Source: Adiantum capillus-veneris (taxonomy: Eukaryota > Streptophyta > Polypodiopsida > Polypodiales > Pteridaceae). Taken from it: a DNA stretch of 64,000 bases. A model generated the notes under the pieces. That model was not told the origin of the DNA, did not search any database, and saw only the letters and a list, made by a program, of their open reading frames with translations. The first letter of the stretch is position 1; the number at the start of each line of letters is the position of its first letter. The stretch is from positions 105,449,587 to 105,513,586 of the forward strand of contig CM043964.1 in NCBI GenBank assembly GCA_014529385.2, in the 5' to 3' direction. Of the stretch, positions 57,238-64,000 are shown one piece after another. A program made the position numbers and the translations under genes.

Positions 57238-57662
57238 ATGCTTCTAATTTCGCTATAGGTTGTACACTAGCTCAACCAGGAGATGGAAAAATTGATTTTC
57301 CTATTTCTTATGCTAGCCAACAATTGAACATGGCAGAAAAGAATTACACTACCACTGAAAGAGAAGGGTTAGGAATGATCTATGCCGTAAAAAATTATAG
57401 ACATTACCTACTCGCAAACAAATTTGTGTTCTTTGTAGACCACCAAGCTTTATTGTACTTGGTCAGCAAGCCATGCAACACAGGAAGAATAGTGAGATGG
57501 TTCATCATTCTTCTAGAATTTGATTTCACTGTGGTTGTAAAAAAAGGCACTACTCATCAAAGAGCAGATCACTTGTCAAGGATTGTTTTAGGAGAATCAC
57601 CTAAAGGGATAGATGATGATCTACCAAATGCCTATTTGTTCTCCATGGAAATGATACCTTGA
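57238..57662 (+). pseudogene. element B RNase H
   Basis: Follows RT after a frameshift: DASNFAIGCTLAQ, ISYASQQLNMAEKNYTTTEREGL, then VFFVDHQALLYL and ADHLSRI. This is the standard gypsy RNase H order, with Asp and Glu residues in place. The second half (57324-57662) is one open frame. Confidence 0.9.
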
Positions 57663-57767
57663 TGGTTGGAAAAAATGGTATCATTGATGACAATAGCTCA
57701 AGTGGATTCACAAATACCACTTCCCATTACAATCGGATTAATTGAGCAATCGGCTATGTATCAATTA

Positions 57768-58003
57768 CTATCTGGTAGGCTATACAAAAGAAATTGAGAT
57801 GGAATATTGCTCTTATGCATTAATCCTGAAGAGAAAGACCAATACCTAAGTCAAACATATATTACCATAGTAGGACTTCACTTTGCAGAAGACCAAATCA
57901 TGCGATGAATTTTGAGACTTGGAGTATTTTGGCCGACTATGAGGAGTGATGTTCGCTCTTTTGTAAAGGGGTGCCCTCAACGTCAAAAACAAAGGCCCAT
58001 ACC
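57768..58003 (+). pseudogene. first integrase zinc-binding (H2C2) module
   Basis: A lead-in LLSGRLYKRN is followed by HFAEDQIM, ILRLGVFWPTMRSDVRSFVKG and CPQRQKQRP. This is the HHCC fold seen before gypsy integrases, with the second Cys replaced by Arg (CPQR). A second complete module follows at about 58100-58375. Stops at about 57797 and 57906 interrupt this one. Confidence 0.75.
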
Positions 58004-59262
58004 TCACGTAACATTGTTTTAAATGTCACCTGTTCCAAGGTGGAGTAACTATCTAGTTACTTACTTATCAAGCCGAACATTTCCTGAGGATATGAGTAAA
58101 CGCTATCAAAGAGAAATTGAAACTGAAGCAAGAGAATATGCTTTTATTTAAAACCAATTTTATCGGAGAGATAAGGATCAACATCTGCGTCTTTGTGAAA
58201 AAAAGACAAATATATTTCAATTATAGAACAAGAACATGCCGGATTAGCTGGAGGTCACTTTTCTAGTGAAACCACCGCAAGAGCAATCTTGATGGCAGGC
58301 ATATGGTGGCCAACACTTTTTGCAGATGCCAAGGAATATGTTAGAAGGTGTGATGCTTGTCAACGAGCAAAAAGGCCAACACGAGTAGATAGCATGTCCT
58401 TAAGACCAATGATGGGGCTAGAGCTTTCGCAAAATGGGGTATAGATTTTGTTGGGCCAATGCAACCACTTGCTTATAGAACCCAAGCTCAGTATATCATT
58501 GTAGCTACGGACTATTTGACCAAGTGAGCCAAGGATAAAACAACTCAAAAGAATGATGCCAGAACCACTACCACATTCTTATATGAGTATGTATTCATGA
58601 GGTATGGACTGCAAATTGAAATTGTCAATGATCGGGGAACTCATTTCCTCAATAAGGTAATTGAGTATTTGCTTAATGAGTTTATAGTCATCCATAACAA
58701 ATCAGCTCCATATCACCCACAAGCAAACGAGCAAGCTGAGCATACGAATAAGATTCTTAGCTTGGTATCGACTAAAGTCGTTAGTTCAAGAAGGACAGAC
58801 TGGGAAATGAATCTCCATGCAGCTCTATGGGCTTATCGAGTTTCATTCAAAATAGCTTTAAATGCTACACCCTTTAACCTTGTTTATGGTCTTGATGCCA
58901 TACTGCCAATAGAATTTCTATTGACGACACTAAGGATAGCAAAGAATCTTGAGTGGATTGGACATGAATTGTCAGAGAGACTAGAAGATTTAGAGAAGCT
59001 AGATGAGCAAAGGCTAATTGCCATAGCTCATATCTATGCACAAAAGCGAAAACAAAAACAATTTTGTGATTCCCATCTAATAACAAAAATCTTCAAGAAA
59101 GGGGACTTAGTTTTAGTCTATTCCCTTAAGCAACACATTCCCAAGTTTAAGAAAAAGGAAAACAGACCATTTATCATTGAAGATGTATCTCCAAGCGGAG
59201 CAGTGAAGTTGTCCACCCTAGATGGTGAATCAATGGCTAATTGGATTAGTGGATGCCGTTAA
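58004..59262 (+). pseudogene. element B integrase
   Basis: A linker (RTFPEDMSKRYQREIETEA) leads to the second H2C2 module: EHAGLAGGHFS, GIWWPTLFADAKEYVRRC, DACQRAKRP, with all ligands present. The catalytic core has FVGPMQPL and ATDYLTK (first Asp), VNDRGTHF (second Asp) and YHPQANEQAEHTNK (Glu). The C-terminal part includes KKGDLVLVYSLKQ. The core is split by a stop and shift near 58420-58530; the longest open piece is 58597-59262. No chromodomain was seen. Confidence 0.92.
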
Positions 59263-59942
59263 AGAAATACAATTTTCCGCTAACCACTGAATTGCTAGAA
59301 AGAATGCATGCAGCCAAGCAAAGGAGGATTAAACGACAACAGGTTATTGATGAAGCCCAAGAGGAAGCTCGGCTTCGGGTACTCAAACAGAAAGTTGCTC
59401 TCAAGGTTCAATAGATACCGATTCTCATCAACACTTTAGAAATAGATGATCGACAATGGGAATTGCCTAAAGATGCAATTTCAACAAATGATGAATGGTT
59501 AGATGGAATGGACCTGCGCATCAAAGTACAACTCAACAATCATAGCACAAATGCTTTGGTCGACACAGGAGCTAGAGTAAATGCAGTCAGTTATTCCACG
59601 TACAAGAAGGCAACAAGTCAAGCATTGACAACAGGAATAGCGACAATCAAAGGATGCAACAAGAACCCAACACCTACATTGGGAGTAGTCAACTTGAACG
59701 TGATAGTACATGGATGATCATGTCCTCATCAGTTTGTATGAACACATGAATGAGATGATGATTCTTGGAATTCCATGGATGCGAACATACAAAGCAGTAC
59801 CAGATTGGGATACAAACCGGCTCAAGCTATCACCGAAAGGTGGACAACTCATTGTTCCAATTGCACCAAGTAAGGAGGAATGGAAAGGCAATCAGCAGCA
59901 GAGAAAACCACATTGTAGTCAATCTTCTCCAACCTCTCGATA
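59253..59942 (+). pseudogene. second retropepsin-like domain after integrase
   Basis: The polyprotein continues from integrase in the next frame: PLKKYNFPLTTELLERMHA, then an alanine/glutamate-rich helix, one TAG at 59412, and a protease-like domain. Active site ALVDTGARVNAVS (about 59559), then ILGIPWMRTYKAVPDWDT (about 59762-59815), matching the usual ILGxxWL...W pairing of gypsy-type proteases. The two halves are in different frames (59463-59717 and 59710-59943). A protease domain already exists at 54716-55120, so this is an extra copy at an unusual position. A Lys-rich tail follows. Confidence 0.75.
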
Positions 59943-60572
59943 AGTAAATGCTACAAGTAGCATGCAAAAAGGCAGGCAAATTTGGGTACCAAAAGCACAG
60001 CTTAAGGACAAGCCGATTCAAATCTAGGTGCCCAAAACAATACCGACAAAACCAAAGACGGTTCCAAAGGTCAAAACACAGAGACGAGCATCTCCGAGCA
60101 AGGAACCTAACTTGAAATGGATTTGGCAAAAAAAGGAGTACTTATCTTCTCCACAAACTGTAAAACCAATCAAGCAATAGAGAGTTAAGTCTCAAAAGAC
60201 TCCACCACACCATTCCACACCAAGCAAACCAACCTACCAATGGCGAGAAAAAGCTCGATAACAGTCAAAAGTGCTACCAACAGCTCAGGCAATCAGCTGC
60301 TAAAGCATCCTGATGGTACAATCAAATAGAGAGCACACAAGCTACAAAATTTGCTCTTTGGAAGACAGCATCAAAAAGCCTCGACATTAGAAACCCTTGA
60401 GTTAATTACTCAAGACCCAGCTCTTGCACATCATATTGGTTTGAATTGCATTGATCTTGAAAGCATAGTAGAGACAACCATGGCTATGCATAAGACAGGA
60501 TTGTTCAACCCATGCACACAGTTGTCTCGGAGTACGCCATCTAGGAGGGGTCAAAGGGCATTAAGTAATTAA
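59943..60572 (+). pseudogene. tail region after the second protease
   Basis: Broken coding-like sequence rich in Lys, Pro and Ser (QIWVPKAQLKDKPI, RRASPSKEPNLKWIW), then a 74-codon frame (60351-60572) with LETLELITQDPALAHHIGLN. No domain was recognised. It is followed by a purine-rich run (GAAGAGGGAGGAAAAAAG, 60586-60603) that could serve as a polypurine tract. Confidence 0.45.
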
Positions 60573-61910
60573 GGACAATGTTTGAAGAGGGAGGAAAAAA
60601 GTTCGATGTTAACGTATGATTTTTTTGCAAAATTACCTAATAATGACCTTATAATTCATCATCAAGGGAAAATTCAATGATAATATCTTCTTGATGAGTG
60701 TAAATAGTGTATATACTATCAGAAAGTCATAAAAAAATAGTCCTTTTTGGGTTATTTTTCTTGATAAGGAGACTTAAAAATGGAAAAATCCAACAAAAAA
60801 CAATAAAGATATGTTTTTCAATGGATTTTCCTAATTATTGGATTTTCACTTTGCTTTTTTAGCGCATTTTGTTATTTTCTTTGATTTTTTCAATAAACAG
60901 GTCAAAAATTAATAATAAATAGCAAGGGAGATCAGATGGAAAAATTGAAGACACAATGTTGATCAGAAAGAAAAGGTAGACAAACACAAAAATTTTCAAT
61001 GAAATCAGAAGATGGAAGCGAGAAGCCTAAATTAGGCGGCCATACCTACTTTTGCAGAATTCTTGCAGAATGAGCTATATAGGAATCCGATCGGGGAAAT
61101 TTTTGAGACTAACATAGATTTCACGGCGTAGTAAGACTAACGGGGGAATTTGGGAAAAAATGGTTCGGGAAGTCCGGGTATAGATATCCCAAGTAGGCTA
61201 AAACCACCTCATTTCCACTTGTGGCCTTTGCAGAGAGAGCTTTTCGACCTCTTTCTGGCGTCTTATTCGGAGTCTATAGTCGCCTGTTTTCAGCACCGTC
61301 TTGCACGAGACATGAGGGGTAAGTTCTTTACTCATCAATGATCGATTTTGTACGGCCGGAAGCTAGTCTAAACCCCTAGGAAAAATCCTAGAATCTAGGT
61401 AGTGCACGAAGACCTACGACCAGAAACTGACCATAGCGGCCTGCCAGCTCGACCAAACCAAATGGGATTTGAAATGTAGCATGCCCTAACATAATAGAAC
61501 CTTTCTATATCATCAGTTGACCATTCAACAGGGGCCGAGGGGATCCCCAGTAGAAAAGCTAGGTTTTTGGCAGATGCCAGAATTTGGTTTTGACTCCATG
61601 GACAATTTTCCTACGAGGTTTATATACAATATATATGATTGGTCTCGTGAAATCAATCAACCAAAGCCCTCGAAATGAGCCAAAATTGGATGAGTTGCTT
61701 CACGACTATGTTGCGGACAAGTCCAAAGCCTCACAAGTGACAAACCAACTCAACAGGCAGTGTAGTCACAAAAATCTGAGAATTCAAAGTCGACAAAGCA
61801 CAAAGCGATGCCAACAAGACCAAACTTGATCAAATTCAATTTAGGACTTGTTTTAGGTGTATAGAATTTAGGTCAAAAATTTTAAGTTTTGCAAGAAAAT
61901 TGTGACTAAT
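60573..61910 (+). other. non-coding spacer after pol
   Basis: No recognisable gene, no primer-binding site, and no similarity by eye to the 5' LTR. GGTAAGTTC at 61318 is a strong donor-like site; CACTGTACAG ending at 62690 would be its acceptor. Confidence 0.45.
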
Positions 61911-62508
61911 GTAAATAATCGTGATTATTTACTTTTGCACTATTCTTGCTTAGAAATTGCATCATCACCTCATCTATCATGTGTACACACCTATTACATG
62001 CCAAAAATCAAGTATGAGCCATGAGCACCTATAACTTAGAAAATTGCCAAAAAATGCAAAGAAGTCTCTGCAAGCCAAATTTTGAGTTATGGACCACTTT
62101 ATTTTATCCAAATCACCTCATATCACATACACAGAGTCTATACAATGCTTAGAACCAATTTGTACAAAAAAAAAGATGATTTTGGTAGAAAAGTTAATAA
62201 TCACGATTATTTACTTTTTAGCCAAAATGGGGGAATTTTGATATTTTACCATCATACATCCAAAGTACATGATGTGTTAAGTCCACTAGCCAAGTCTGAA
62301 CCAATTTGGAGCTTAAAATCTCAAATTTCCTCTATATCTACTATTTCAGAGACCTAAAGCCAAAATCTGGTACCATTTTCACCCTATGCATCCAAATGAG
62401 CCCATATTTCACTCAGAGCATGTATTTGGTATATACTTCAAGCTTGTGATGCCAAGTTTGCAAAATGTTGAAAAAATTACTCAACTGTAAATAATCGCGA
62501 TTATTTAC
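61911..62508 (+). repeat. second array of B-type palindromes
   Basis: Three sites of the same 22-bp palindrome used in leader B start at 61911 (one mismatch), 62193 (two mismatches) and 62487 (perfect). Spacings are 282 and 294 bp. They lie upstream of the extra ORF, as the first array lies upstream of gag, and inside a putative intron (61319-62690). Confidence 0.93.
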
Positions 62509-62680
62509 TTTGGTTGCAAATTTTTGTATGAACTTTACAATTTTGTTCCTTGCATGTTTTTATGCATCTATGCTTGCTCAAAAATGATTTGAAGCAAATT
62601 GGACCAAAATTGTCAACATTTCAGACTAAAGGAAACTTCAGAGAAAAATCTATCAAATCTGCTAACTTTCACACTCTATT

Positions 62681-62690
62681 CACTGTACAG
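62681..62690 (+). promoter_or_regulatory. candidate splice acceptor before the extra ORF
   Basis: CACTGTACAG six bases before the ATG at 62696, with a pyrimidine-rich stretch ahead. The partner donor candidate is at 61319. Confidence 0.4.
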
Positions 62691-62695
62691 GAGCC

Positions 62696-64000
62696 ATGCA
62701 AGCAACAGAGAGGGCCAAGAAGAAGCTCAACCAGAAAGAGTTGCAAGAACTACCAGCATACCAACTGGACCCAGATTCAGTCAAAACCGCCAAGGCAACC
62801 TATCCCTCAAAGGAACAGCTTGAGGAGCATCACACCATAATGTTCACTGGCAGATTCAAGAGTGAGGAGGGACATCATGTAGAGTTGCAACTCCTACCAA
62901 AAGAAGTGTATGATGTCGTCTCAAAGCCCGAAACCAAAGATGCCAATCGATGGCTAGGACTTAGAGATTTCTACGAACAAGAGCCGTGTAGAGTGGACTT
63001 CCAAAAAGCTTACGAGCTTTTGTCCACGATCAAGGAAGATGGACCTCCGCAGATTTTTGACCCACAAGGGTACAAAGTTGAAGTGGTGATCACCAAGGAA
63101 ATAGTGGCAGAATCACTCAGACTGCCTACAGAGGGAATGACAATGAGGGCAAGGGATAGGAAGACGGCCGGAACTTTCACAAAAGAAATCACCGTGGCCA
63201 CCTTTGTGAACCTTATTCACAAGCAGGTTGAAGAACCAACCAGGTATACCACCAACACTTCCATTTCCTCGCTAAGAGGCCGCCAAGGTATACAATGCCA
63301 AACCATGCGGTTTGCCAGCACCTTCACACAAGTCCTCAAGTCAACAACCAGGCAACCAGTTGACCATGCTCAATATGTCTTGACCACTTTGAAAGGAGTA
63401 AAGAAAGAAGGAAAGATCACATACCTGGGTGCACTAGAGGTGTTGACAAGAATTGCATACCATGCCATCGGCATGACCGATAACCTACTACCTGCCCCAA
63501 ATCAAAACACTTGGATAGTGTCAGCTCCACCATCTCCTTGAGCTACAACATCGACCAAGTGATCCTATAAATCTGATGGAGAATCTGCTGAAAGCTCACT
63601 AGAACGGCACAACAGTGAGATCTCGGATAATGAAGAAAGAAGAGCGCGCATAGAAGAAATAAAGAGAAAAGTCGTGGCAGCACACCAGGAAGAGCCTGTG
63701 CAAAAGCAAGTCCGGTTTGAAAGAGAGAAACGTTCATACCAACACAGCCACCATGCACAAGGAAAGGACCCGGAAAAGTGGGTGCCTATTGACCTTAAAG
63801 GGCTTAGAACAAAGCATCATACCAGGAAGCAATTTGAAGATCCAACGGAATCCTTGGAAACGATGTACCAAGAAGCGGAAGCTTTAAAGGTGAAAGAAGC
63901 CAAAGAAGCGGCGAGAAAAGTGAAAGAGGCAGAAGAAGAACAAAAGAGAGCAGAGGAAACCACTGCACAAGGAGAAGCACAACATGCCCAAGGTGATGTG
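62696..64000 (+). pseudogene. extra ORF downstream of pol, runs off the window
   Basis: The frame opens at ATG 62696 and reads 281 residues to a TGA at 63539. A second TGA follows at about 63560, after which the same frame is open to the window end. The first part has NRWLGLRDFYEQEPCRVDF and VVITKEIVAESLRLPTEGMTM. The layout of the second motif resembles the ...I...LGLP element of the gag-like or 'putative plant transposon protein' ORFs of Athila-group elements, but this is a similarity of pattern only. The second part is highly charged and probably coiled coil (EALKVKEAKEAARKVKEAEEE). Possibly a third ORF of element B, or gag of an adjacent related element. Confidence 0.5.

Larger units (their letters stand above)
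35308..64000 (+). mobile_element. gypsy-type element B (left end to window edge)
   Basis: A large Ty3/gypsy-type element. The left boundary is fixed because block Z matches its other copy up to GCATCATT (35301-35308) and then diverges into TGTTAGGAGC. Order: 5' LTR, primer-binding site, leader with palindromes, gag, protease, RT, RNase H, duplicated zinc module and integrase, second protease-like domain, palindrome-bearing spacer, extra ORF running off the window. Neither a 3' LTR nor the continuation of block Z appears before 64000. The right end is therefore outside, or was missed. A solo LTR and a hAT-like transposon are nested inside its leader. Confidence 0.7.

Noticed and set aside
60608-61600. 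TGTTAACG after the purine run as the start of the 3' LTR of element B.
   Set aside because: No similarity to the 5' LTR is visible, no return to block Z sequence follows, and the palindrome-bearing spacer and ORF continue. Kept open only as a possibility of a separate element.

Overview
The window is nuclear DNA from a land plant with a repeat-rich genome. The evidence is plant-type LTR retrotransposons (copia with a UBN2-type gag, gypsy elements whose primer-binding site follows the plant TGGCGCCG... pattern), a hAT transposase with a DUF659 domain, a nepenthesin-like aspartic protease fragment, and an intronless replication-type histone H3 with plant histone promoter nonamers. Nothing identifies the species. 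A seed-free vascular plant or another large-genome lineage would fit, but that is a guess.

Layout. 1-640: 3' piece of an aspartic protease gene. 1740-3960 (-): decayed non-LTR (LINE) reverse transcriptase carrying an internal 248-bp tandem duplication. 4130-4613: duplicated segment with GA microsatellites. 5000-5410 (-): intact histone H3, the clearest host gene, with promoter motifs at 5533-5612. 8952-20083: old gypsy-type element A (5' LTR, primer-binding site, long leader, gag) interrupted inside gag by a structurally complete 5.5-kb copia element (13871-19365; 192-bp LTRs, AGCTG target duplication). 19997-24287: two copies of a module ending in AC microsatellites. 24838-35307: degenerate array of a roughly 4.3-kb repeat unit (blocks X-Y-Z). 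35308 to beyond the window end: large gypsy-type element B, whose left boundary is fixed by comparison with an unoccupied Z copy.

Inside element B are two further layers. A solo LTR sits at 36820-39128. A 10.9-kb hAT-like transposon sits at 39238-50098 and carries, besides its transposase (two lesions), a RING-H2/coiled-coil protein and an atypical protein kinase. The kinase reading frame is itself split by a second solo LTR (45412-48085). The order of insertion is therefore array, then element B, then hAT, then solo LTR.

The most unusual signal is in the leaders of A and B. Each contains a spaced series of near-perfect 22-24 bp palindromes with a CGCG-type centre. Element A uses one palindrome sequence and B a different one, yet both are spaced at about 140 or 280 bp. 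Both LTRs carry a single half-site of the matching palindrome. The arrays lie where a leader intron would be, behind a donor site conserved between A and B. A further set of B-type palindromes precedes an extra ORF downstream of pol. Element B also encodes a second retropepsin-like domain after integrase and a duplicated integrase zinc-binding module. Most TE reading frames contain stops or shifts, so A, B and the copia copy are probably not autonomous now.
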